Assembly: GCF_000311845.1 (NCBI RefSeq)
Contig: NZ_HE978574.1
Location: forward strand, 1,504,511 to 1,568,510
Direction: 5' to 3'
Source: Enorma massiliensis phI
Lineage (GTDB): Bacteria > Actinomycetota > Coriobacteriia > Coriobacteriales > Coriobacteriaceae
DNA: 64,000 bases
The notes below the pieces were generated by a model that was given only the letters and a program-made list of their open reading frames with translations, ran no database searches and was not told where the DNA came from. This document shows, piece by piece, positions 18,068 through 27,430 of the stretch. How positions within the stretch are numbered: the first letter of the stretch is position 1; each line of letters starts with the position of its first letter. The position numbers and the translations under genes are program-made.

Positions 18068-19231
18068 CTACTCGGCGTCCTCGGCCTTCTCCTCGGGCTT
18101 CTCGAGCGGAGCAACCTCGATCTCCGTACCGAGGGTCTCGGCAGCGGACTTCATGGAGAGGGAGATGCGGCGACGCTCAAGGTCGATGTCCATGACCTTG
18201 ACCTGAACCTTGGCGCCCACGTGGGTCACCTGGCTGGGCTGGTCAACGTGCTTGTGCGCCATCTCGGAGATGTGCACGAGGCCCTCGATGCCATCGCCCA
18301 GGTCGACGAACGCGCCGAAGGGAACGAGCTTGGTGACGGTGCCCTCGACCACAGCACCCGTGGGGTACTTCTTGACGAGCGCGCGCCACGGATCCTCGGT
18401 GGTCTGCTTGAGGCCCAGCGAGATGCGCTCGCGGTTGAGATCCACGTCGAGCACCTCGACCTCGATCTCCTGGCCGACCTTGACGACCTCGGAGGGATGG
18501 TTGACATGGTTCCAAGAGAGCTCGGAGATGTGAACCAGGCCGTCGATACCGCCGAGGTCCACGAAAGCACCGAAGTCCACGATGGAGGAAACGGTGCCCT
18601 TGAGGCGCATGCCGGGCTTGAGCTTGGAAAGAATCTCGGTGCGCTCGGCCTTGCGGGACTCCTCGAGCACCACGCGGCGGGAAAGCACGACGTTGTTGCG
18701 GTTGCGATCCATCTCGATGACGCGAGCCTCGATGGAGGTGCCCATGTAGCTGTGGAGGTCCTTCACGCGGCGAAGATCCACGAGCGAGGCGGGCAGGAAG
18801 CCGCGCAGGCCGATGTCGAGGATAAGGCCGCCCTTGACGACCTCGATGACCTCGCCCTCGACGTTCTCGCCGGACTGGAACTTCTCCTCGATGCGGCTCC
18901 AAGCGCGCTCGTACTCAGCACGCTTCTTGGACAGCACGAGACGGCCGTCCGTGCCCTCCTTGGTCATAACAAGAGCCTCGATGGAATCGCCCACCGAAAC
19001 GATGTCTGCGGGGTTAGCGTCCTTGCGGATGGACAGCTCGCGGACCGGAATGACGCCCTCAGACTTGAAGCCGATGTCGACCAGGACCTCGTCCTTGTCG
19101 ATCTTCGTCACGGTGCCGCTCACGAGATCGCCCTCGTCGAAGTCGGTAATGGTACCGTCGACGAGATTGTTCATCTCCTCATCATTCATATCGTCTAGCG
19201 AGAAGATGGACGTGTTCTGAATCTCACTCAA
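18068..19231 (-). CDS. rpsA: 30S ribosomal protein S1 (four S1 domains)
   Basis: RNA-binding ribosomal protein that helps mRNA load on the 30S subunit. 387 residues with four OB-fold S1 repeats starting at about residues 25, 110, 195 and 280; repeats 3 and 4 carry the classic GAFVDLG and GLVHISE motifs. Four domains is the usual actinobacterial form, shorter than the six of E. coli. The start is a TTG at 19231 (reading MSEIQNTSIF), supported by AAAGGGG upstream. The next ATG lies 14 codons inside. Confidence 0.93.
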   Translation of the reverse strand: MSEIQNTSIFSLDDMNDEEMNNLVDGTITDFDEGDLVSGTVTKIDKDEVLVDIGFKSEGVIPVRELSIRKDANPADIVSVGDSIEALVMTKEGTDGRLVLSKKRAEYERAWSRIEEKFQSGENVEGEVIEVVKGGLILDIGLRGFLPASLVDLRRVKDLHSYMGTSIEARVIEMDRNRNNVVLSRRVVLEESRKAERTEILSKLKPGMRLKGTVSSIVDFGAFVDLGGIDGLVHISELSWNHVNHPSEVVKVGQEIEVEVLDVDLNRERISLGLKQTTEDPWRALVKKYPTGAVVEGTVTKLVPFGAFVDLGDGIEGLVHISEMAHKHVDQPSQVTHVGAKVQVKVMDIDLERRRISLSMKSAAETLGTEIEVAPLEKPEEKAEDAE

Positions 19232-19858
19232 AGGTGGACCCCTTTCGAACAACGGGGCCCCGATTGCAAGGACCTGCGGATGGGCACAGGGCGAAACCGC
19301 GCCTACGCACACCCTCTGGAAAACACTCGGGGGCCAACAGATACGGATGTGAAGCGTATGCATTCACGAAGTAATAGATTACGTGGAAACGCTCTGCTTT
19401 TCAAGGTTGAGCACGGATTTTTTCACGCCTTCTCTCGTTTTGCCAAAGCCGCTCCGCAAGCGGTCCGAACGGAACGGTAAGCGGCGCTCGCGTTCGGGCG
19501 CGGTGTTCGATGGCAGGGCATTCTCGGGCGAGATTCGGACGCTTGCAGCGTTGCCGGGCGACTTTTGGGCATCGGCGGGCTGTCGGGCGACTTTTGGACA
19601 ATCAGATAGTTCTCGGGCGAGATTTGGACGCGTAGAGGGGCCTGAACGTCCAGAAGTCGCCCGGGAACGCGGTGAACGTCCGAATCTCGCCCGACAACGC
19701 AAACAAACGCTCATGCCAATAATCTGCATGACAGAACCGTAAGAATCATCACGGGCACAAATGGGCATCATGTGGGGATAATAGAGCTCATAGGAGTTAC
19801 CCGGCACTGCCGGGCTTTGGAAAAGGCGACGATTCGACGAGGAAAAAGGAGGTAGCTG
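19232..19858. other. gene-free region with the CGGGCGA repeat array
   Basis: About 630 bp between rpsA and the divergent HAD gene. It should contain the rpsA promoter. No convincing gene is seen; the open frames over 19380-19740 are made of the repeat array described separately. Confidence 0.6.
19521..19700. repeat. inverted repeat array, CGGGCGA..TTCGGAC family, locus 1
   Basis: Four forward units (at about 19521, 19551, 19580 and 19610) of the form TTCTCGGGCGAGATTCGGAC, with variants ACTTTTGG in place of AGATTCGG. Two reverse-complement units follow (about 19644-19670 and 19674-19700, GTCCGAATCTCGCCCGACAA). The two orientations can pair into a long hairpin. The same family occurs at 43.7 kb. 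Confidence 0.8.
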
Positions 19859-20647
19859 GTGCTCAAAGCGGTGGTCTTCGACATGGACGACACGCTGCTC
19901 AGCATCAACCTGAGCGCATTTCTCGCCGTCTACGTGCGCGACGAGGCGCGGCTCCTCGGCGATATCGGGCGCAAGAACCCGTTTTCCGCGCTTGCAGCTC
20001 TCGGCGGGTCGCTCTACGACCTCAACGCGAACGAACGAGACGAGGACGATGATCGCACCAACTATGCGTTTTTCGTAGACACCCTCAGGCAGCGGTGCGG
20101 CGTGCCCATCGATGACCCCGTGATCGCCGATGCATTCGAATGCTACGAGCGCGAGGTTCTGCCGAAGCGCAACGACGCCATCATCGCCGCACGCCCCCGG
20201 GAAGGAGCGCGCGCGGCTATCGAGGAGGTCACGGGCCGAGGGCTCCGCGTGGCGCTCCTCACCAACCCGAGCTTCAGCCGCGCCTGCATCGAATGCCGCA
20301 TGGGTTGGGGAGACATGCTCGACATGCCGTTCGAGCTCGTCACGACCATGGAAAACAGCACGCGCGTGAAGCCCAGCCCGCGCTATTACCTCGAGTCCAT
20401 CGAATCGCTCGGTCTCAAGCCCGATGAGGTGCTCATGGTTGGCAACGACCCTAAGCGCGACTTCCCCACCCCGGACTGCGGCATCCAAACCGCCTACGTG
20501 GGAACGGGCAGGCCGGTGCGCGCCACATGGTCGGGCTCCATGGCAGACTTCGCCTCCAGCTTTAACGAGATTGAAGAGCGATTCTACGAGCGCCAGGAGC
20601 GAGAGCTCTCCGATATCGTGCAGGATGTGACGCGCGGCCGCGCATAA
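19859..20647 (+). CDS. HAD family hydrolase
   Basis: HAD phosphatase of 262 residues with a GTG start at 19859 behind a near-perfect AAGGAGGTAG site. Motif I VFDMDDTLL, motif II LLTNPSFSR near residue 140, a Lys in RVKPSPRYY near 170, and motif IV VGNDPKRDF near 197. The cap is helical. The substrate is not predictable. Confidence 0.87.
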   Translation: MLKAVVFDMDDTLLSINLSAFLAVYVRDEARLLGDIGRKNPFSALAALGGSLYDLNANERDEDDDRTNYAFFVDTLRQRCGVPIDDPVIADAFECYEREVLPKRNDAIIAARPREGARAAIEEVTGRGLRVALLTNPSFSRACIECRMGWGDMLDMPFELVTTMENSTRVKPSPRYYLESIESLGLKPDEVLMVGNDPKRDFPTPDCGIQTAYVGTGRPVRATWSGSMADFASSFNEIEERFYERQERELSDIVQDVTRGRA

Positions 20648-20732
20648 TCGCGGGGCGAACGGCGCGCGTCGCACACAAGCGGGCGCGGGCGCTACAATGG
20701 GGACGCCATAACCCCGTTGCCGAGGAGCACAC

Positions 20733-22061
20733 ATGTCCTGCGAGATCGATTCCACCACCGTTGCCGACCGTGACGAGCAGTACTGCAGCATCTTGAACCG
20801 AGAGCTCGTCTGCGCGCTGGGATGCACGGAGCCGATTGCCGTGGCGTACGCGGCTGCGATCGCGCGCGAGACGCTCGGCAGCGAGCCCGAGCACCTTGAA
20901 CTCGAATGCTCCGGCAACATCATCAAGAACGTGAAGAGCGTCACCGTTCCCAACTCCGGTGGCATGCACGGCCTTGAAGCCGCGGCCACCCTTGGCGCGG
21001 TTGGCGGCAACCCCGAGAACGCGCTCGAAGTCTTGGAATCGGTAGACGATGCGGCGCGCGCCCGCACGGCCGAGCTTCTCGCCGACCCTGCGTTCGCCGA
21101 CGTCTCGCTCGCCGAGAACGTTCCAAACCTCTATATCCGCGTGAAGGCCCGCTCCGAGGGGCACACTGCCGACATCATCATCTCAGACCACCACACCAAC
21201 GTGGTCTGGCGCGCCCTTGACGACCGAAAGCTCTCCGGCTCCTGGGACGCGCCCGAGTGCGCTGCCGTGGTGGCCGATGCCGCCCGCACACAGGGAAGCT
21301 CGCTATCCCTTGAGGGCATCATCGATTTTGCAGAGCATGGAGAAATCACGGGCGCGCGAGCGGCGCTCATGCGCCAGATGGAACTGAACGACGCCATCTC
21401 GCGAGAGGGGCTCGAGCATGCCTGGGGCGCCGAGGTGGGACGCACGCTGCTGGCAAGCCGCCCGGATGACGTGGCGGACCGCGCCCGCGCCCGCGCCGCA
21501 GCCGGGTCCGACGCGCGCATGAGCGGATGCGCCATGCCCGTGGTAATCGTATGCGGCTCGGGAAACCAGGGCATCACCACCTGCCTGCCCGTGCTCGAAT
21601 ACGCCGAGAAGCTGGGCGTGACGGGCGACCGACTACTGCGCGCACTCGCGCTCTCCGACCTTGTCGCCATCCACGTGAAGAGCTATATCGGCGAGCTTTC
21701 CGCCTTCTGTGGCGCCGTGTGCGCGGCGTGCGGCGCGGGCGCGGCCATCACCTGGATGAGCGGGGGCACGCTCGAGCAGATCGGCGCCACCGTAGTGAAC
21801 ACCCTTGGCAATGTTGGCGGCATCGTGTGCGACGGCGCAAAGTCGAGCTGCGCGGCCAAGATCTCTGCCTCGGTGGACGCGGCGATTCTGGGGCACAGCA
21901 TGGCCATGGCAGGCAAGAGCTTCCATGCGGGCGAGGGAATCGTGCAGGAGACCATCGAAGAAACCATCGCGAGCATGGGCTATGTGGGCCGCGTGGGCAT
22001 GAAGCCCACCGACGTTGAGATCCTCAACATCATGATCGGCAAGACGCAGGTAGATTGCTAG
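20733..22061 (+). CDS. cyuA: L-cysteine desulfidase / UPF0597 family
   Basis: Iron-sulfur enzyme related to the serine dehydratase alpha chain (COG3681). Members such as CyuA/CdsB degrade L-cysteine to pyruvate, ammonia and sulfide. 442 residues, the normal family length. The N-terminal motif ELVCALGCTEPIAVAYA and the Gly-rich PNSGGMHG match the family. Conserved cysteines suited to a 4Fe-4S cluster lie in CGSGNQGITTC, FCGAVCAACG and CDGAKSSCAAK in the C-terminal half. ATG 20733 follows GAGGAGC. The absence of an adjacent permease leaves the physiological role open. Confidence 0.9.
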   Translation: MSCEIDSTTVADRDEQYCSILNRELVCALGCTEPIAVAYAAAIARETLGSEPEHLELECSGNIIKNVKSVTVPNSGGMHGLEAAATLGAVGGNPENALEVLESVDDAARARTAELLADPAFADVSLAENVPNLYIRVKARSEGHTADIIISDHHTNVVWRALDDRKLSGSWDAPECAAVVADAARTQGSSLSLEGIIDFAEHGEITGARAALMRQMELNDAISREGLEHAWGAEVGRTLLASRPDDVADRARARAAAGSDARMSGCAMPVVIVCGSGNQGITTCLPVLEYAEKLGVTGDRLLRALALSDLVAIHVKSYIGELSAFCGAVCAACGAGAAITWMSGGTLEQIGATVVNTLGNVGGIVCDGAKSSCAAKISASVDAAILGHSMAMAGKSFHAGEGIVQETIEETIASMGYVGRVGMKPTDVEILNIMIGKTQVDC

Positions 22062-22219
22062 AGCTGGCCACGCGCTACGAGGGAACTAGACTGCCAGGGT
22101 CCGCGCGCATATTCATTGCGCCCTATACGCTACAAACGGTGCGAAGCGGCAACGCCGGGCAAATCCATAAGAAAGGCGCTGTCCAGCAGGTCGTTGCCGA
22201 GCAGCGCCTCGTATCAGGC

Positions 22220-22456
22220 TTATAGGACAAAATGTGTGCTTTTCAGTCGAGCCAGAAGGGGTACGGGTCCTTGCGGCGGAGCTCCTCCCAAACGGCCCTG
22301 TCGCCCCACTCCGGCCCGCCTGACCCAGTCGGCCAGGCTCGACGGGTCGACGCCTATCTCGCGGGCGACCTCCGCATAGGTGGTCCCCCTCTCGTTGTAG
22401 AGCTGCACGGCGCGCCGCTTGAACTCGGCCGTGTACTTGGGGCACGGTTTTCCCAT
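22220..22456 (-). pseudogene. truncated IS3-family transposase orfA
   Basis: The first 49 residues (MGKPCPKYTAEFKRR to DWVRRAG) form the HTH-containing start of an IS3 OrfA. After about 22310 the reading is no longer OrfA-like: the leucine zipper and orfB are missing. Overlapping in another frame is a protein-like tail ending KDPYPFWLD and a stop at about 22250, so two unrelated fragments seem joined. This is a different IS3 lineage from the intact element at 34.3 kb. Confidence 0.75.
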
Positions 22457-22554
22457 GATCCGCCTCCGTTCCCCCGCAACGGCAATGGTGCCGAAACGGA
22501 ACTCGACCTGTCAACGGATTCGGGGCAGATTCGGGCTTCCAATGGTGAGGATAC

Positions 22555-23022
22555 CTAGCGTTCGCTCCAGAGGAGGAAGTCGACCTTCTTTACGGGGGTG
22601 AGCCAAGCGTAGTCGGGAAGGAGCTCGTCGAAGAGCCGTATGTTCTTCTCGGCATCCTCCGTGGCCAGGTAGGTCTCGTACCAGGAGGCGATCTGTCCGT
22701 ACAACTCGACGGCGTTCTCGAGCTTGGCCTGCGCCGTCGTTCCCTTGAGCCTCAGGCCGAGCCTTGCGAGCACCAGGCTGTCCCATATCGGCCTGTCGGG
22801 GTGGAGCGTGGCGATCATCTTGCTGGTGAAGGACGCCTCCACATTGCCCGTGAGCTCGTGCATCTCGCGCAGCACGTCCCCGAACGCCATGGAGGGGGTG
22901 GCCTTCTCCCTCTCCATGATCGCGTAGTAGCTCGACTGCCACTCCGCGTTCCTGCGCACGCTGTAGAAGCGGTTGTAGAACCGCTGGAAGTCGGCGTCGG
23001 AGCTGACGTCGATCTCGCGCAC
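22555..23022 (-). CDS. conserved hypothetical protein, probably 5'-truncated
   Basis: 155 codons from a GTG at 23022; I do not recognise a named family. It is helical, with the phrase SFTSKMIATLHPDRPIWDSLV, which looks like a conserved core. The frame stays open upstream to a TGA near 23054 (residues EGYARIQRTV) without an ATG, and no ribosome site precedes the GTG. The gene has therefore probably lost its N-terminus where the gene-poor GC-rich region begins. It lies next to an IS3 fragment, inside the island. Confidence 0.5.
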   Translation of the reverse strand: MREIDVSSDADFQRFYNRFYSVRRNAEWQSSYYAIMEREKATPSMAFGDVLREMHELTGNVEASFTSKMIATLHPDRPIWDSLVLARLGLRLKGTTAQAKLENAVELYGQIASWYETYLATEDAEKNIRLFDELLPDYAWLTPVKKVDFLLWSER

Positions 23023-23055
23023 GGTGCGCTGTATGCGGGCGTAGCCCTCGAGCCC

Positions 23056-24003
23056 TCACGCCCGCACGAGGGATGACTGGATGGCCGCACGGCCGTCTAT
23101 GGTGGTGGGCATGGCCATGGGGCTCGCCTCGCTTTCGGTGGACGATTGCAGGAGCAATTGTAACGGCTGGGGCGGCGTCTTCCGTCGGGGGAGGCGGTCT
23201 TCAGGTGCGGCGGCGTCCGGGGTGGCATGCGGCATCGGGTGGGCTGCCAGGAGCCCGCAGGCGCTCTCTGTGGAGCTGGTGAGTTCGGGGGTCGCAAGAG
23301 GGGCTATCGCGGCTCTGGGACGGCTTCTGGCGGGCGCTGCTGGGCGTCGGCCGCTGGTGGAGCGGCTGGGAGGCGGATGCCGGTGGCGTGTGGTGGCTGC
23401 TGAGTTGCCGCCGCAGTGAGCCTTTGCCGCCCGCGCTGGCTGATGGACTGGACGGGCGCGGACGAGCGCGTGACGGCAGCAGACCGGACGACCGCGCGTA
23501 GGGTGTGCGCCGCTGGCCGGGCGTGACGCACGCTGACCACGCGCCCCCGTTGACCTTGCATTAGGCCGGGCGGCGGCGTAGGGCGGGCTGAGCACGCGGC
23601 CGGAAGCAGACCGCGAAGCGGGCTGCTGTAGGCGCGTATGCGAAGACCGACCGAAGCCGACGGCTGGCCGTACGGGAGACTCCCATGGGCGCGTGGGCTG
23701 CGTGTGGCACGCCCGGCCAGCGGCGCACACCCGGAGCGTGGGCGGCCGGGCTGCGGACAACTCGAGGTTGGTAGCGCACGGCCAGGCCAGCAGCCAGGGA
23801 TGGCGGCAAAAAACTCGAGAAGAGCAGACGCGCTTGTTTTGCTGGCTCACCAGCAGCGGATTATCCCGCCTGTGGAATCGCTAGTATAACCCGCCTATTG
23901 CCTCACTCTCATCGATTCTTCTCGCTGGTAAAATGGTTTGGTTATACTTATCGGTTTCTGCTTGCCTCTGCGGCAGCAGTCTGTTATAGGAAGAGCGAGA
24001 GCA
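23056..24003. other. gene-poor, very GC-rich island segment
   Basis: About 950 bp between the truncated hypothetical gene and hsdM. Several overlapping long open frames exist on both strands, but all are low-complexity (Ala, Arg, Pro, Gly, Ser), without recognisable domains or good ribosome sites. A large inverted repeat sits at 23501-23732. The last 120 bp turn AT-rich and probably hold the hsd promoter. Confidence 0.5.
23501..23732. repeat. large inverted repeat, 44-bp arms
   Basis: Left arm 23501-23544 (starting GGGTGTGCGCCGCTGGCC) matches the reverse complement of 23689-23732 at 40 of 44 positions, the first 26 without mismatch. The 144-bp spacer has no gene. It could be an attenuating hairpin or the remnant of a mobile element. 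Confidence 0.75.
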
Positions 24004-26082
24004 GTGGCAAGCGAGAGCTCCATCGACGTCAAGCGGCAGGTAGATGCCGTATTCAGCATAGCGAACAGTCTTCGTGGAACATACCAATCGGACAAGTACA
24101 AGGACGTCATCATTCCAATGATTATCATCCGTCGACTGGAATGCGCCATGGCGGATACGCGTGATGCCGTCTGCTCCGCATACGAGAAGAACAAGCACAC
24201 ACCCGATGCGGTTCTACGGAAGATTTCGGGATTCCCGTTCTACAACTACAGCCGCTGGACGCTCGCCAAGCTCTTGGCTGAGCCGCAGTCGCTTGCGCGA
24301 AACTTCAAGAGTTATCTTGACTCTTTCTCGCCCAACATCAAGCAGATCATCAGCGACCTCGACTTCAAGAAGCAAATTGACAAGATGGCGAAGGGAGCCA
24401 AGCTCACGGGAGTGGTACGCAAATTCGCAGATCTCGACCTCGACCCCGATACCGTGAGCAACGTGGCCATGGGATACATGTTCGAGGAGATCATCCGACG
24501 CTTTTCTGAGAATGCTGAGGCTGGTGATCACTACACTCCGCGCGAGATCGTGCGACTCATGGTTCGCCTTGCCCTTGCCGAGGGATGCGACGACCTAACC
24601 GAACCTGGCAAGAACATCAATGTGGGGGATTTCGCCTGCGGAACGGGCGGAATGATTTCCTGCGCCCAGGAGAAGCTCGCCGAGATGTGCCCCGATGCGA
24701 CGGTCTATCTGTACGGTCAGGAGGTCAACCCTGAATCGCATGCCATCTGCCTTGCCGACATGCTCATCAAGGGACAGCGCGAGGACCGCATCAAGCTTGC
24801 GGACACCATGAAGGAAGACTGTTTCCCAGGCGAGTTCATGCGCCTGTCGCTCATCAATCCTCCGTTTGGACAGCCGTGGGGCGGCAAAGATGCCTCTCAG
24901 GGCGTGGAGAAGGCCGTGGAGAAGGAGCACCTTAAGCCCAACGGGAGATTCCCAGCGGGACTTCCCGCGAAGGGCGACATGCAGCTCCTTTTCATGCAGC
25001 ACGTTATTTACAAGCTCGATCCGCAATACGGGCGTGCGTGCATCATCTCGAACGGCAGCCCGCTCTTCTCGGGAGGAACGACATCGGGCGAAAGCCAGGT
25101 GCGCCGTTGGTTGCTGGAAAACGACTACGTCGAAGCCATCATCGGCATGCCGACCGACCTCTTCTACAACACCGGCATCGGCATCTACATCTGGGTTATC
25201 TCACGCAACAAGCGGGCGGAACGTCGCGGCAAGGTGCAACTCATCGATGCAACCGACATTTGGGAGCCGATGAGGCGTTCGCTCGGCAAGAAGCGCAAGT
25301 TCATTTCAGAAGAGCAGGCCGAGGAGATCACGGGGCTCTATCACGCCTTCGAGGAAAACGAGCGCAGCCACATTCTCCCCTGCGAAGAGTTCCTTTACAA
25401 GGAGTATGCGGTCTACCAGCCTCTTCAGCGAAGCTACTGCATCTGCGACGAGCGCATTGATGCTATGTGCGAGGGCCAGTTCATGCGCGGCATGCACGAC
25501 CCCGCGAAGGTGAAGGAGCTGCGACTCATCGACGAGGCGGATCGCAAGGACAAGGAAGCAAAACTTCTAGCCGATCTCGAAGCGGCCGAGCCGGTCTTCG
25601 AACAGATGGTGCAGATTCTACGTGACAACGTGAGTGATGAAGTTTGGTACGACCACAAGGCGTTTGAGGCACACCTGAAAACGCTCTTTGCTGACGTGCC
25701 GGACTATCGAAAGGGCGAAACGCCCGCCCAGCGCAAGGCCGTCATAGAGAAGGTCATGTTTGCCCTCTCGGTCATCGACAAGGAGGCACCGCTTCGGTAC
25801 AAGCGCGACGGCAGCGTCGAGTACGATCCGGCGACCAAGGACACAGAGATCGTACGCTTGGCCGAGCCCGTCGAAGACTACTTTGCCCGTGAGGTTCACC
25901 CGTACGTGCCTGACGCCCAATGGTTTGACGAGGAAACGCCCAAGGTCATACGGACTGGAGCGGAGTTCCCGTTCACGCGCTACTTTTACCAGTACGAAGC
26001 ACCTCGTCCTTCAGACGAACTGCTCGATGAGTTTCTGCAGATGGAAGACGAGCTTTCGGAATTGATTGGCGGCTTGAAGTAG
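24004..26082 (+). CDS. hsdM: Type I restriction-modification methyltransferase subunit HsdM
   Basis: Modification subunit (692 residues) that N6-methylates adenine in the site chosen by HsdS. An N-terminal helical HsdM domain occupies residues 1-170. The SAM-binding motif I DFACGTGGM is near 209 and catalytic motif IV NPPFG near 284. The C-terminal part (after about 500) should contact HsdS. The start is taken as GTG 24004 (VASESSIDVKRQ), where the family homology begins; a longer reading from 23938 adds an unlikely hydrophobic leader. HsdS starts one base after the stop, so they form one operon. Confidence 0.93.
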   Translation: MASESSIDVKRQVDAVFSIANSLRGTYQSDKYKDVIIPMIIIRRLECAMADTRDAVCSAYEKNKHTPDAVLRKISGFPFYNYSRWTLAKLLAEPQSLARNFKSYLDSFSPNIKQIISDLDFKKQIDKMAKGAKLTGVVRKFADLDLDPDTVSNVAMGYMFEEIIRRFSENAEAGDHYTPREIVRLMVRLALAEGCDDLTEPGKNINVGDFACGTGGMISCAQEKLAEMCPDATVYLYGQEVNPESHAICLADMLIKGQREDRIKLADTMKEDCFPGEFMRLSLINPPFGQPWGGKDASQGVEKAVEKEHLKPNGRFPAGLPAKGDMQLLFMQHVIYKLDPQYGRACIISNGSPLFSGGTTSGESQVRRWLLENDYVEAIIGMPTDLFYNTGIGIYIWVISRNKRAERRGKVQLIDATDIWEPMRRSLGKKRKFISEEQAEEITGLYHAFEENERSHILPCEEFLYKEYAVYQPLQRSYCICDERIDAMCEGQFMRGMHDPAKVKELRLIDEADRKDKEAKLLADLEAAEPVFEQMVQILRDNVSDEVWYDHKAFEAHLKTLFADVPDYRKGETPAQRKAVIEKVMFALSVIDKEAPLRYKRDGSVEYDPATKDTEIVRLAEPVEDYFAREVHPYVPDAQWFDEETPKVIRTGAEFPFTRYFYQYEAPRPSDELLDEFLQMEDELSELIGGLK

Positions 26083-26083
26083 C

Positions 26084-27421
26084 ATGGCAGCTATAGTGCG
26101 AGAGACGGGCATAGCGGCCATTGGAGCAATTCCTGTGTCCTGGAAGCTCGAGCGGCTCAATAACGTTGCTGGACTATTCGGGCGAATTGGTTGGCAGGGG
26201 TTGACCAGTGACGAGTATACAGACGAAGGCGCATATCTCGTCACTGGAACTGATTTCCGAGATGGCTATATTGACTGGTCAAGCTGCGTGCATGTATCGG
26301 AAGATCGGTGGGAAGAAGCTTGGCAGATAAAGCTGCAGGAAGGCGATTTGCTTATTTCCAAGGACGGGACCATCGGAAAGCTCGCAATTGTCAGCAATTT
26401 ACCAGGACATGCCTCGCTCAACAGCGGATTGATGAGAATCGTGCCTCGATCGAATGGTTATGTCACTAAGTATCTCTACTACGTGCTGCAAACCGATGTC
26501 TTTTATGACTGGTATCGCGAGATAGACGCTGGCGCAAGCACCATTAAACATCTTTTTCAAGGGGACTTCATACATTTCGTGTACCCATCACCCCCAATCG
26601 AAGAGCAGGAAGCCATTGCCGAGGAGCTCGACAAGAGAACAGCGGCGCTCGACCACGCGATTAGCTTGGTAACGCGGCAGCTAGAAACTCTCGATGCCTA
26701 CCGAAAATCCCTGATTCAGGAGGCAGTTACTAAAGGGTTGAATCCCGATGTTGAGCTAAAACCAAGTGGCATTGATTGGATTGGCATTATCCCCGCAGGA
26801 TGGAAAACGACAAAGCTCAAGGGGCTCGTTCGTCACTTTGAAAGTGGCACGAGCGTGCGAGCCGCGCAGTATCCGGCTATTGATGGCGAACCCGGCGTTC
26901 TGTCTCTTAGCGCAGTCTTTCAGGGCAGGTTTAACGCCGATGCCAACAAGGCGGTTGGCGATGACGAGGCGCCGCGCTTGTCGTGCCCTGTACGGTACGG
27001 GACATTGCTGGTTAGTCGTTGCAATACTTCGGAGTGGGTGGGAACCGCCGCTTTGGTTGACAAGGAATGCGACAACCTTTACTTGCCAGACAAGATTTGG
27101 CAAATCGATTGCGAGACGTCCCTACACAATCAATATGTTCGGTACGCGTTGAGTTCGCCCTATGCTCGAGCCTATTGCTGGATGATGTCAGTCGGGGCTA
27201 GTGAGTCAATGCAGAATATCGCTTCGTTCGATCTGCTCAACATGCCGTTTGCCATACCCGAAACAATTGAGGAAATGCAAGCAGTAGTCGAGTATCTCGA
27301 TGACAAGATTTCGAAGGTCGATGCCCTTATCGCCGGAAAGCGCAAGCAGCTTGAAACCCTACGCGCCCAGCGTCAGTCCCTCATCTACGAATATGTTACC
27401 GGCAAGCGCCGCGTTGTTTAG
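26084..27421 (+). CDS. hsdS: Type I restriction-modification specificity subunit HsdS
   Basis: DNA-recognition subunit of 445 residues with two target-recognition domains. TRD1 begins at IPVSWKLERL (about residue 16), the central spacer helix is at about 165-220 (IEEQEAIAEELDKRTAAL), TRD2 begins at IPAGWKTTKL near 235, and the distal helix is at about 390-440 (VEYLDDKISKVDALI). Both TRDs are complete, so the system should recognise a bipartite site; the sequence cannot be predicted. GC drops in the TRDs, as expected for shuffled recognition modules. Confidence 0.93.
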   Translation: MAAIVRETGIAAIGAIPVSWKLERLNNVAGLFGRIGWQGLTSDEYTDEGAYLVTGTDFRDGYIDWSSCVHVSEDRWEEAWQIKLQEGDLLISKDGTIGKLAIVSNLPGHASLNSGLMRIVPRSNGYVTKYLYYVLQTDVFYDWYREIDAGASTIKHLFQGDFIHFVYPSPPIEEQEAIAEELDKRTAALDHAISLVTRQLETLDAYRKSLIQEAVTKGLNPDVELKPSGIDWIGIIPAGWKTTKLKGLVRHFESGTSVRAAQYPAIDGEPGVLSLSAVFQGRFNADANKAVGDDEAPRLSCPVRYGTLLVSRCNTSEWVGTAALVDKECDNLYLPDKIWQIDCETSLHNQYVRYALSSPYARAYCWMMSVGASESMQNIASFDLLNMPFAIPETIEEMQAVVEYLDDKISKVDALIAGKRKQLETLRAQRQSLIYEYVTGKRRVV

Positions 27422-27430
27422 GATACGCCC

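Noticed and set aside
19521..19700. Possible CRISPR array at 19.5 kb
   Set aside because: Units occur in both orientations with irregular spacing and variable sequence, which fits an inverted repeat element, not CRISPR.
23056..23850. A 264-codon minus-strand frame and a 112-codon plus-strand frame in the GC-rich segment
   Set aside because: Both are low-complexity, overlap each other and an inverted repeat, and lack ribosome sites and domains. Not excluded, but not supportable.
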